The notes beneath the pieces are model-generated. The model did not search any database. It worked only from the letters and a program-made list of their open reading frames with translations, and was not told the origin of the DNA. This document shows positions 20,194-30,336 of a DNA stretch of 64,000 bases, piece by piece. The number at the start of each line of letters is the position of its first letter. Positions within the stretch are counted from its first letter, which is position 1. The DNA is from CAYOFF01 sp964403415 (GTDB lineage: Bacteria; Patescibacteriota; Gracilibacteria; Absconditabacterales; Absconditicoccaceae): contig CAYOFF010000001.1 in NCBI GenBank assembly GCA_964403415.1, forward strand, positions 682,001-746,000. Reading direction: 5' to 3'. The position numbers were made by a program, and so were the translations under genes.

Positions 20194-20970
20194 ATGAGAT
20201 CTTCTACCGGACGCGTGAGTAAATCTCCTGTAAAACCAAGTATAATGACATGATCGACACTCATTGTGCAGGGTGTTATGCTTGTTGGCATCGTGTCGTT
20301 GCTTTTTTGGGGATGGCAGCTGGAGAGTAATGCGATCCTTATGATTTGTCTGCTTGTTATTTGGCGGTATTTTTTGCTGTTGGTAGTAGTATGGAGACGT
20401 GATATTATACCAGAGATTGTGATAGAGCCGCTTGCGTATTATACGAAACATCGATGAATCGTTCTATTGTTGCTGTGGATGTTGTGGATGATTTTGACGG
20501 GGACATACGATATGATGTTGCTGTTTGGAGTAAATGTGTGGATTAGCCTGATCTGGTGGCACTGGTCGAGTATTAGCAAGGGTGAACTGTATCGATGAGA
20601 GCAGCGTTTTGGACGTGATGAGTGGATTCTTGCAGTTACGCTGTTGGTGATGATTTCATTGCCACGTCTTGTCTGGTTTTTGCCTTCACATCATGTATAT
20701 GTAGTGAGTGCAACGTATGGTGTGGTCGCCTTTTCGCTTGGGCATTTACGATGAAACCAAAGATCAAAAGATTTCTTTAAGTTGATGAGTTTTTGGGGAC
20801 TGGTGGTGCTGTGGGTTGTCTCTGTCTGATGGTTTCTTACCAAAGAGCGAATGATTGTCATGGAACATCGTATCGTAGAGAAAGAAGTTGTGGTTCAAAG
20901 GGTTCAGTATGTCCCTATGGAGTTGTGGACGGGGAGTGTGATCCCACTGATAAAAGATACCAAAAAATAA
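20194..20970 (+). CDS. Polytopic membrane protein between TPR paralogues
   Basis: 258 residues, unrecognised. Six to seven hydrophobic segments, very rich in Trp and Leu, and a C-terminal soluble stretch beginning K-E-R-M-I-V-M-E-H-R. It begins 32 bases after the first TPR gene and ends 24 bases before the second, so the three genes form one operon. A role as the membrane partner of the TPR proteins is inferred from this placement only. Several UGA codons read as Gly. Confidence 0.65.
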
Positions 20971-20994
20971 TATTTTACCTTGTTTGGATGAAGT

Positions 20995-22707
20995 ATGGGG
21001 CCAAAAATGTGGCGATGAGTTGCGGCCGGTATGGCAGTAATATCGACGCTTGTAATGTTTTTTATGCGATGGATAGCTGGAGAACCAACACTGGGTGGAA
21101 GTGAAATGGAAGCATTGTGGACACGTGGAGCATATGCACAAATTGCTAAGAGTAGAGCGCCTTGGGATAATCGTGCAGCGACATGGATAGCTGCAACTAT
21201 CAAGGCAGGGAATTATGAGAAAGGAGTTGCACAGCTAGAGAAGATGTCCGTGGTCTGAAATACGGAGCGATTGCGCGAGTTCAGCAAAGCGCTTATCCTC
21301 AGAGAGAAGGGAGATCTCAAAGGCGCTGACAAAGTGATGGAGCAAATGTGACCTCAGGAGAAGTCAGTCGCTTCACTGGTCGCTGCTATAAGAGCGCAGT
21401 GGATGTGCGACCAGAAAATACGGAGCGACTGCAAGACGTTTGCGGAGCGCAGCGTAGAGCTCGATCTTCTCGCGCCATATGGTATGCTCCTCAATGCATG
21501 GGTACTAAGAGTGCAGAGAGACTTTAAGGGTGCATCGGCACTGTATGCAAGAGCTGCCGCACTGAGTGGCGCAGAAAATAATCGAGTGCGATTTAATCGT
21601 GGAGTGACGTCATTTTATATGCGTCAGTTTTCATGAGCGATTGAAGATCTTTCGCGTGTGGTAGATGATAGTACATATGGGTACGAGGCCAAGATATTTT
21701 TGTGAAGAAGTTATTTGGATAGCGGGAAATATGCTGATGCCGCAGAAACATTCCAAAAAGCATTTGCACAGCAATGAACCGAAAAACGAGATAGTGCCTT
21801 GTGGATGGGAAGAGTAGAGATGGCACAAAAAAACTGGACAGGTGCGCTGGAGCGATATCGTAAATGATACGATAAGTTTCCGACGGCACTTGAGCTGGTG
21901 ACCGACATGGTGGTGCCTGCCGCAAGACTTGGTGATACGAAGCTTGTTGCTGAGCTTGAGAAGACGATTCTCAAAGAGGTAAAAACAGTTGTGAGTTCGT
22001 ACGAGATTGCTGGCAGGAAACTCAGAGAAGCAGGGGAGTACGATGCAGCACATGTTGTTTTGGAACAGTGAATGAAATATGCGAGTGGCGATGTGCAGAC
22101 GAAGCAACTTACTACACAATTACAACTTACGATTTTTGCACAGGCATTTGCTCTTATACAGGAGTGAAGATCAATATATCCGATGGTAGCACAACTCCAA
22201 AAACTTGATGCTAATCCGGAACAGATTGCATTCTTGCAGTGACTTGCAATGTTGCGTGCGGGTGAGCCGAGTAGTGCTGCTACACTATTTGCAAAAATCC
22301 CAACACTTGCAAATAAACAAGATCAAGCCTATATTTGGGTGCGATACAATCTATTTGTAGGAAATATAGAGATGGCTCAAGAAGTTCTTGATGCTGTACG
22401 CGCATCGTTGTTGAGCGAGGCGCAATGAAGTGTTTCATCGCTGTGATGAGCATCTGGTAGGGGTATCATGGGTACTGACAATTTCAAGATCCCATGGCTC
22501 AATCGAGCTCTTGCAAGAGTACAAGATAATGATGAGGAAGCAAAGAAACATCTTGACGCTTTGTTTTCGTGATGATATATATCGGATGAAAATCCGTGAG
22601 CTGAAGATGGGTCACTAACTGAGAAGGAGCTCTGGAGGCTGGCTTTTGATGCATTCAAACCATGGGTATGATGGATGACAATATTTTTTGATGAAGAGTG
22701 ATCGTAA
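20995..22707 (+). CDS. Membrane-anchored TPR-repeat protein (copy 2)
   Basis: 570 residues: a membrane anchor at residues ~8-25 followed by TPR-like helical hairpins to residue ~450 (for example G-K-Y-A-D-A-A-E-T-F-Q-K-A and N-W-T-G-A-L-E-R-Y). The repeat order matches copy 1 at 18467-20161, showing an old tandem duplication with divergence. The C-terminal ~100 residues are not repeat-like. More than a dozen in-frame UGA codons read as Gly. Function unknown; scaffolding of an envelope complex is the most neutral inference. Confidence 0.75.
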
Positions 22708-22853
22708 CAATATATTATAATGGTATATTGAAATATGTTATTGGAATATATTGTTTCGAGTGGGGTTTGCACTTGCATTGGTGTTTTGCATCTCTATAAA
22801 AAATACATATCTTGTTCTGTGAAAAAATATTTTTTATCACTCACTGTATACTC

Positions 22854-23270
22854 ATGATTCATAGATCACTCATAGCGACAGTTGCATGTGCTATACTCTT
22901 ATGTACACCAGTGTTTTCTTTTGCGCAGTATGGTGGATACGGACATGGGCATGGACACGATGATCATGGAAATGGTCATGGATACGGTCACGATGGTGAT
23001 GACGATGACGACGATGATGATGGTAACAATGGTCACGGTGATGATCATGGACATGACGATGATGATCACGGCAATTGAAATGGAAATAACTGAAATGGAC
23101 ACGGAAATAATGGCAATCATGGCCGGAAACCAGGAAATATCCACAAAGAAAATAAGCGAAAACCAGTCGTTGTATGGAGTTATGGCCGCGATAGAGCACA
23201 ACTTCGCAATGATGTGTTCAATTTCAAAGCTGCATGTTCCAAGGGAAATCAGAAGATTACACGTCGCTAA
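22854..23270 (+). CDS. Secreted Gly/His/Asp/Asn-rich protein
   Basis: 138 residues. A clear signal peptide (basic start, LIATVACAILLCTPVF core, S-F-A-Q cleavage region) leads into a low-complexity stretch of ~65 residues made of G-H, D-D and N-G units including eight successive Asp. The C-terminus is basic (R-K-P-G, K-E-N-K-R-K-P, KITRR). His/Asp-rich glycine repeats suggest binding of divalent metals outside the cell; this is inference. Two UGA codons in the Gly-Asn part read as Gly. It stands alone between the TPR operon and the pseudouridine synthase. Confidence 0.7.
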
Positions 23271-23402
23271 GACATAACTAAGCCCGCTCAGTGAGTTACT
23301 GGTGGTGAGTTTTTGTCTTGATCTAGATATTTTTGGGGAAACCTGTACTATGCCTCTACCTGCGGGTAGGGGTATATTTTTAGTACCAAATGGAAGACTC
23401 TT

Positions 23403-24392
23403 ATGGAACTTAAGATAGGTGAGCTGGAGGCAGACCAGAGGTGTGATAGATTTTTGAGAAAATATTTCAAAAGTTCGCCAGAGATCAAACTGGGAGATAT
23501 TTATGCGTGGATTAGGACGGGAGCAATTAGAGTCAATGGCAAAAAAACCAAAGAAGAATATAGACTGCGTGAAGGAGATCTTCTCAGCTGGGAGGACACG
23601 ATTGCGGGTGCCAAAGCCTCATGATCAGTAGCTCCAAAAGCTCATAAAGTCAAAAGTTTCTCAACGGGCAGAATAAAAGATATGCTGCTGTTTGAGGATG
23701 AACATCGATGTGTGCGAAATAAACCTGCAGATATGGTGGTTCATCCGGGTAATAAGCATACGACTGATGTGACGTTACATGATTTGATGCAGTCGTATCT
23801 TCATCAGACCGGTCAGTCGCAGAAATCACCGACGTTTACGCCTTCGCTGTGCTTCAGAATCGACAAAGATACAAGTGGTATCGTGATTTCTGCGAAGACC
23901 TATGACGCCCTGCAGCGACTCAACGAGCAAATCAGAGAAAGGAAAACACATAAGACCTATCTTGCGCTCGTAGCAGGGCGTTTTGATGGATACCTTGATA
24001 TCAATGATCCGCTGTTTAGAGGATATCACAAAGATACCGAGAAGTCACATATGTTTGTGAATACGGAGAAGTGAGTGCCATCACGTACTGAAGTGCGAGG
24101 CGTCAAGACGGTACGCCATCCAGATCTAGGAGATGTGTCCCTCGTGCGTGTGACCCTGCATACGTGAAGAATGCACCAGATCAGAGTACATCTGGCACAT
24201 CATGGCTATCCACTTTTGGGAGATCTGACCTATGGGAACAATGCACTCAATCGTTTGCTTGCTAGAAAATGCGGTATTACGAGACAGTTGTTACATAGCC
24301 GGAAGTATACGTTCTATGATCCGTTTTTGAAACATGATTTGTCGTTTGAGGCACCATTGCCACCGGAGTTTGAGCAGATTGTTCCTATGTAA
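23403..24392 (+). CDS. RluA-family rRNA pseudouridine synthase
   Basis: 329 residues. An N-terminal S4-like RNA-binding domain (D-R-F-L-R-K-Y-F...I-R-V-N-G-K-K) precedes the catalytic domain with N-K-P-A-D-M-V-V-H-P-G and the active-site loop R-I-D-K-D-T-S-G, where the Asp attacks uridine. The C-terminal R-M-H-Q-I-R-V-H-L-A-H-H-G-Y-P motif is also present, its preceding Gly encoded by UGA. It modifies uridines in 23S rRNA as RluC/RluD do; which position is not predictable here. Confidence 0.9.
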
Positions 24393-24516
24393 TTTATTTT
24401 TGTGTAGCTTGTTTGTATGTAGCTCTTGAGATGCGATGGTATATAGGTACATAGTACGTAGTCGATTATTTTTTGAAGGTATGTAGGTATTTTAGTAGTA
24501 GATAGGCGGATCGTCG

Positions 24517-25386
24517 ATGCAAAATACTATTATTCAGGATGCAGCAGAAACGATTGGTGAAGATACCAAGTTTATTAGGCTTGCTACGATCACGACCTTT
24601 GTGCATTCTGTGGTGTTTGTGATCGTGATTCTGTTTAATGTGTATACGTTTGTAAGCAATACCGGTGGTACTGATAGTTGGATTATCCACTTATTACAGA
24701 GATATGTGGCGATTATTTTGCCCGAATTTCCGCCTGTGTGGATCATATTGCTTCTTTTGGTTGTCTTGTTTTTTGGATATGTTATTCTGCCTCCGATAGG
24801 GGAGTCTGCAATGATTAGTTACCTAGATCGTGAGCAGAAGAGTGGAACGGCATCGTTTACCACAGGACTCAATAAATTTTTCATGATGTTTGAGTTTGAT
24901 GCCTCGGTGAGTTTGTTTGGGCTATTTTTCTTTTTTGTCGCTGTTTCGAGATTTTATTTGCTTGATATTTGGGATCAGCCATTGATAATTATGGTGTCGT
25001 TGATTTGGTGATTTATGATTTTGATGGTGTCGCTTTTGTTGCCATATGCAAGGTATGAGATTGTACTACGTGACAAGGCTTTTATAGATGCGATGAAAGC
25101 GAGTATCTCACTGAGTATAGATAATATTGGTATTACTATCAGGTATGCACTGATCACGTATTTTTTGTATGTCAGGCTACTGATCAATGCAATTATCGTG
25201 GTGGGTGTCCCTATGTGACTGATTTATCTGAGCACGATCTTGGGTGTAGATCGTATTCCGTGGATAGAGACCTTGATCTTGTGCGTTATTATTGGACTTA
25301 TTTTTTTGACAGCGTACCTCAATGGTATCGTAGAGGCATTTTTTACGAGCTATCGACATAGAGTATATAAGAGCATCCAAAAATAA
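24517..25386 (+). CDS. Polytopic membrane protein
   Basis: 289 residues with six hydrophobic segments, the first three at residues ~25-50, 75-100 and 130-150. Short polar linkers such as REQKSGTASFTTGLNKFF sit between them. The layout resembles the transmembrane part of the protein at 1771-2796, but without a His-rich tail, so the two may be distant relatives. UGA reads as Gly at two sites. Function unknown. It is followed by a good promoter and the LpxC-like gene. Confidence 0.65.
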
Positions 25387-25427
25387 ATATCCACGCTCTT
25401 ACAGCGGTGTAGGCGTCACTTGTATAG

Positions 25428-25455
25428 TTGACAATTTATAGTAAATGGTTACTAT
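25428..25455 (+). promoter_or_regulatory. Sigma-70-type promoter before the LpxC-like gene
   Basis: TTGACA (25428-25433), a 16-base spacer and TACTAT (25450-25455) lie ~30 bases before the ATG at 25485. Confidence 0.45.
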
Positions 25456-25484
25456 GTTTTTTTTAATAGTGACTCAAAATCCTT

Positions 25485-26639
25485 ATGTGAGGCTGAATAT
25501 GATGACTATGAACATCGAGCTATACCGTAAAAGAGCCCGTAAAACTTGTAGGGGAGCCGTATTTTGCTGGACAACCGGATAGGGTAATAGTACATCCACG
25601 TCCTAGTGGTGATGGAATATGGTTTAAACGTGGTGATATGCTCACACCGCTCAAGGTGAGTACGCTGCGTGCACATACGGAATTTACAGCAAGATTTTTG
25701 GAGTTGTCTGAATGAACGCAGAATGGTCGTGTATGGTACGTGGTAGAACATATTGCAGCGGCTTTATTTGGTGCGCTTTGAGCTGATGCAAGCGCAGTTG
25801 TTGAAGTTGTATCATCAGACAAACATGCATCATGATGGAAACGTGCTGTGTGAGCGGTACTTTCATCGTCTCTGTTGTCGTGAAAAAATGTCCAGTACGT
25901 GCCGGTGTTCTGACCTGGTATCAAAGAACCATTTGATGCATTGTATGCAGCAAGAACACCGATAATACATACGACTAAACCTTCGTTTGTGTCTGATTAT
26001 GTTGGGCTTAGACGTCATACGAAGCGCTATATATGAGTGGCAAATGCGTATGTAATAGAATGTGATGATGCAAGTGTGACATATACAGAAGAAGATCCCC
26101 AGATAGGTGGAAAGAGAGTGATGAAATTCTCGATAAGTGATACTCCAAAAATCACTGTACATAGTTCTGTACAGCCAAAAAGATCTGTGATAACAAACTT
26201 ACAACCTGAACCATACAGTACGTTGTACGCGCCTGAGCACTTAGCCCAAAATCCAGCATTACTTGCGGCAAGACCATTAGCGAGATTGTGAGATAAAATT
26301 ACGTACAGCCTTTTCCAAATATTACAGCCGATACTTACGTTTCAGTGACTTTCTGAAAAAAACTATGTTATGGTGACACCTCATGATACTACATCGTCAT
26401 CGGTGATTGATAAGATGCAACCAAGTTTCAGAGATGGTCAGAACGAATGGTTTGCGCATACGGTTCTGGATATTCTTGCGGAAATATGACCTATTCCTCG
26501 TGCTGTATATGCACAGCAGCTATGACTTAGTGTGGATGTCCGGAACTCCAATCATCCGTTTAGAATGAGAGCAATACAGAGATTGTTTGAAAAAGATTAT
26601 TTTGGGCCAAGAATTCCGCAGAGTGATCTTACAGTGTAG
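25485..26639 (+). CDS. lpxC: LpxC-like UDP-3-O-acyl-GlcNAc deacetylase
   Basis: 384 residues. LpxC catalyses the committed zinc-dependent step of lipid A synthesis. Family features are visible though divergent: V-H-P-R-P-S-G-D-G-I-W-F-K-R-G-D near residue 40; V-E-H-I-A-A-A-L-F-G with E88 and zinc ligand H89; F-A-H-T-V-L-D with ligands H325 and D329; and N-H-P-F-R with the catalytic H357. All positions expected of an active enzyme are present. The middle (residues ~170-250) is unlike typical LpxC. The glycine-rich start is almost all UGA codons. No other lpx gene is in the window, so a deacetylase for another acylated or cell-surface sugar is possible. Confidence 0.7.
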
Positions 26640-26645
26640 GTTTTA

Positions 26646-28955
26646 CTATATCTTACTCAAAAACTTACCCTCCATTTTTCTGAGGCCTATTTTGGGGTTA
26701 TCAAATTGCACAATAACAATGCTGTCTCGTACCTCTAGGATAGATCCTGCGCCAAAGAGTTTGTGGGTTACACGATCGCCTTCGTCAAATGAAGGTCATT
26801 TTGAGGTTCTTCTATCGGTACTGAGATCGTAAGGTTTGATGAGATGAGAGGGGAGTTCATCGATAAATCTAGAGGGTGGATTGTATTTGAGCTGTCATCG
26901 CTGCATTCTGCTCGTGGCATGACTGATGAAGAGATGATCTTTTGCTCTCGTGACGGCGACATACATGCCTCTTCTTTCTTCCTCGAGTTCGTCATCATCA
27001 AACTTTGCTTTGGGAAGCGGAAAAATATTCTCTTCGAGACCGGTGATGAAAACATATGGAAACTCAAGTCCTTTACTGGCATGGACAGTCATGAGTCTGA
27101 CACTGTGGATGTTTTCATCTTGGTCGTCGACGGAGGTCATCAGCGAGACTTCTTCTAAGAATGACCCCAGTGCCTCGCTGCCGGTTGTTTCAAATTTACT
27201 TGCCATATTGATGAGCTGACCGATGTTTTGCATTCTTTCCTCGGCTTGTTCTTGGCCATCTTGCTTGATGAGGTAGTCTTTGTAGCGAATGCTTTGGACG
27301 ATCTGCTCGATGAGCTGCTGTGGCGTGAAAAGATCAATGCCATCGAGCATGCTCTTGATGAGCGTAGCGAAATGCTTGAGCTTGGTGAGCTGTGCAGGCG
27401 TGAGTTCACTTGGTACGCTCTCGTTGTGGAGTACAGCGTAGTTGAAGGTGACGCCAGCGCGTTGGGCAGCTTCTTCGAGCCTAGCGATAGTGGTAGGACC
27501 AAGCTCTCTCTGCGGGGTGTTTATGATTCTCTGGAGGGCAATTATATCCTGTGGGTTTTGGAGAAACTTGAGATAAGACAAAATATCTTTGACTTCTTTT
27601 CTTTCGAAAAATTTGAATGCACCTACGACCTTGTACGGAATTGCTTCTGTAATGAGTACTTGTTCAAATGGCGTGGACTGTGCGTTGGTTCTGTAGAGAA
27701 TGGTAAAATCACTTCGTGATTTATTGGTTTCTTCGTGAAGTTTTTTGATAAGCGTAATGATCTGAACCGCCTCGTCTGTCTCGTCTGCGAAGGTAAATAG
27801 CCTGATTTGTTGGTCTCATGTTCTGTCAGGTTTCATGTGTTTGTCGTACTGTCTGGTATTTTGTTTGATGACGGCGTTTCCTGCTTCGACGATATGTGGC
27901 AGCGATCTATAATTGGTCTCAAGCTTAAACATCTTGAGATCGTGCCACCAGGTCTGGAGCTGCAAAAAGTTTTCCATCACGGCGCCACGTCGTCTATAGA
28001 TACTCTGATAGTCATCACCAATGAACGTAATATTGCCGTTGGCGCCGACCAACAACTTCATCAGCTCAAACTGTATCGTATTGGTGTCCTGTGCCTCATC
28101 GACAAGGACGTATTTGAATTTTTCTTGTCGTTTCTTGAGGACGGCAGGCGCTTTATCGAACAGGACTTTGGGCAGTAGCAGCAGATCATCAAAGTCCAGT
28201 GCATTCGCGTCTTGAAGCGCCTTTTGGTAGGCCTTGTAAAGATTCCAAATCCGCTCTTCCTGCTTGGTGTCTGCGTAGTGTCCTGCTTGTTCTGGCATCC
28301 ATCCATTGTTTTTTCGGCTGCTGATGACTCTTTTTGCCTCCTGGTACTCTACGTGTTCACTCATACCGAGCTGTTTGAGGAGGTTTTTGATCAATTTGAC
28401 GGAGTCGTCTGCATCGTATACTCAGAAGTTTGTCGTATAGCCCATATCTAGCTGTGCAATATCTTGTTTCAAAATTTTCAAAAATATCGCATGAAATGTC
28501 CCGACCCAGGTGAGTGCTTGTGGTGAAACTTTGGGTGGTTGCGACGATCAAGATGATCAAGTTCAAGCTCAAGATGCTCAAGCTCAAGATCATGCTTCGT
28601 GTGGAGAAGCTCCGCTGATAAGTGCATCGAAATCATCTATCTCGGCGCTGTGAGAAGCGTTAGTGGTTGATGTGGATGTAGGTGTAGATGTAGATGCATG
28701 AATATCCTCCAAGATTTGAGCAATTCTTTCTCTCATCTCTTGTGCTGCTTTGTTGGTGAATGTGACAGCGAGGATGTTTTGTGGGTGCACACGATATCAT
28801 CGCAGGAGATGTACGATCTTGTAGGTGAGTGTCCTTGTCTTCCCACTTCCTGCTCCTGCCAAAATAAGGCTTGGTCACTGCACATAGCTTGCAGCTGCGA
28901 GCTGTTCTGCATTGAGATGGGAGGTTAGATATGCTAGAGAGTCTGTAATTGACAT
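26646..28955 (-). CDS. uvrD: UvrD/PcrA-family ATP-dependent DNA helicase
   Basis: 769 residues, superfamily 1A helicase. Walker A is AGAGSGKT (residues 33-40), motif Ia is AVTFTNKAAQEMRERI, motif Ib W-V-G-T-F-H-A-I-F, motif II V-D-E-A-Q-D-T-N, motif III I-G-D-D-Y-Q-S-I-Y, then V-R-L-M-T-V-H-A-S-K-G-L-E-F and V-A-V-T-R-A-K-D-H-L. The C-terminal tail with F-D-E-G-D-R-V-T-H-K-L-F-G-A-G is the PcrA tudor-like domain. Between motifs Ia and Ib lies an unusual ~70-residue Ser/Thr then Gly/Ser/Ala insert coded largely by UGA (28548-28680). It repairs DNA and removes blocks ahead of replication forks. Divergent from the gene at 28979. Confidence 0.95.
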
Positions 28956-28978
28956 AATAAGTGAAATAGATAAGAAGT

Positions 28979-29452
28979 ATGGATTTTCTAACCAAAACAA
29001 AAGAATGCCTTATGAGTATCTTGTTCTTGTTTTCAATTTTGCTTTTCGTAGCAACCGTGATCATTACGTGGCACATTTTCATGACGCGTGGACTCGGTAG
29101 AGCTATCCTCGCGTACATTGTTACTGTAGTTATTTTCTTCTTTATTTTCCCTCCGGATACCTTTTGGGCGGGATTGTGGAGATGGTTTGTGGGTAGTTGG
29201 GTTTTCATTTTCTCCGGGATAGGATGGGATTGGCTTTGGTGGGAGTATATTCGTTTACCATTCTACAGGACGTTACAGTTTCTGGGGGTTAAGAAAGAAG
29301 AGAAAACGGAGGTGCTGCCCGGAGAAACAGAGTGGATGGGGGAGGAAGAAATCGATTGATGTGTTTTCACTTATTTTTTACAAAAGCGCTCTCCGGTATC
29401 CCCGGAGGTCGCTTTTTGTTTTACTCGTTTATGATGATTGGTTTCTTACTAG
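28979..29452 (+). CDS. Small membrane protein, 3' end anomalous
   Basis: Three hydrophobic segments, Trp- and Phe-rich (FFFIFPPDTFWAGLWRW), then an acidic tail ending E-E-E-I-D. Not recognised. At 29357-29359 the frame meets UGA. If UGA is Gly as everywhere else, translation continues 31 residues to UAG 29450-29452, through a strong terminator hairpin (29383-29415) and into the 3' end of the convergent yidC. If the mRNA ends at the terminator there is no in-frame stop. The natural protein may therefore be the 126 residues before the UGA, with an unusual ending. Confidence 0.5.
29383..29417. terminator. Bidirectional rho-independent terminator
   Basis: AAAGCG...CTCCGG stem paired with CCGGAG...CGCTTT, closed by a short loop, followed by TTTTT on the plus strand and a shorter T-run on the minus strand. 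It lies between the convergent membrane protein gene and yidC, just beyond the yidC stop. Confidence 0.8.
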
Positions 29453-30209
29453 GGAAGAAACTTTTGAGTTTTATTTTTACAACTGGCCAGTACTGAATGG
29501 TCTGCTGGGCTACGCCAAAGAATGTGCTTGTGACGATGTAGAGTCCGACAGCAGCAGGTGTTCATCGGACAAACAGTCACATCATAACAACAAAGAAAAT
29601 ATTCATGGATCCCATCATTTTGGTCATATCAGGCATGGCTTCTGCGCCGGGCATTTTGGGTGCCGCTGCAGGTTTGGTGAGCGTCGTGAGCTGCATCTGG
29701 AGATACATGAGGAGCGCAGCGAGTACCGTCAAGAGAATATTCTGAGAGACCAAGAGATCTATACCAAAAAATGTCGTAATAGGATGCGTATAGTCTACAT
29801 TGAGCCACTGCAAGAAACTATAGAGCTCAGTATGTACTTCTAGCTTGGCGAAATCTTGTACCACGTAGAAGAGTCACAAAAAGATAGGGATCTGAAGCAA
29901 CATCGTGAGACATCCTTTGAGTGGGCCACCGCCGTTTTGTTTGAAGAGTTTCATGGTTTCTTCGCTCATTTTTTTGGGATCGTCTTTGTGCTTTTCTTGG
30001 ATCTCCTGCATTTTTGGTTGGAAGTCTGTCATTTGTTTCTGCATGTCTGTGCCGGCTTGTGTGCTCTTGTACAGGAGCAGTCTCATGATGAGTGTTAGGA
30101 CAATAATTGCTCGTCAGAGATTTCACTGGAAGACAGCAAGCAGGATGATGAGTATATTGAAAATTGGACGCTTGATGAGCTCTACTGCGAGGAGCGTAAA
30201 TATATTCAT
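29421..30209 (-). CDS. yidC: Membrane protein insertase YidC
   Basis: 262 residues, the length of the YidC core without the large periplasmic domain. Features: an early helix pair (I-F-N-I-L-I-I-L-L-A-V-F and I-V-L-T-L-I-M-R-L-L-L-Y), the cytoplasmic helical hairpin (MQKQMTDFQPKMQEIQEKHK with D-P-K-K-M), G-C-L-T-M-L-L-Q-I-P-I-F at the second core helix, and a final F-G-V-A-Q-Q-T-I-Q-Y-W segment before a basic tail. It inserts proteins into the cytoplasmic membrane, with or without SecYEG. Several Gly are UGA. It is the last gene of the minus-strand group, 128 bases after atpD. Confidence 0.9.
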
Positions 30210-30336
30210 GTCGTGATATCATAACAACTAAAAACGTACGTCTCAGCATATACCAAAAATACACGCAGAGGAGTATGGAAGAACCATATCGTTTCTGCGT
30301 GTATTTTCAAGCACCAAACGGGGAAATGCTGAGGTA

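Noticed and set aside
22890..23200. Met-rich and His-rich open frames in alternative frames over the Asp/His repeat
   Set aside because: They are products of the GAT/CAT-rich repeat; only the frame with a signal peptide and UGA glycines makes sense.
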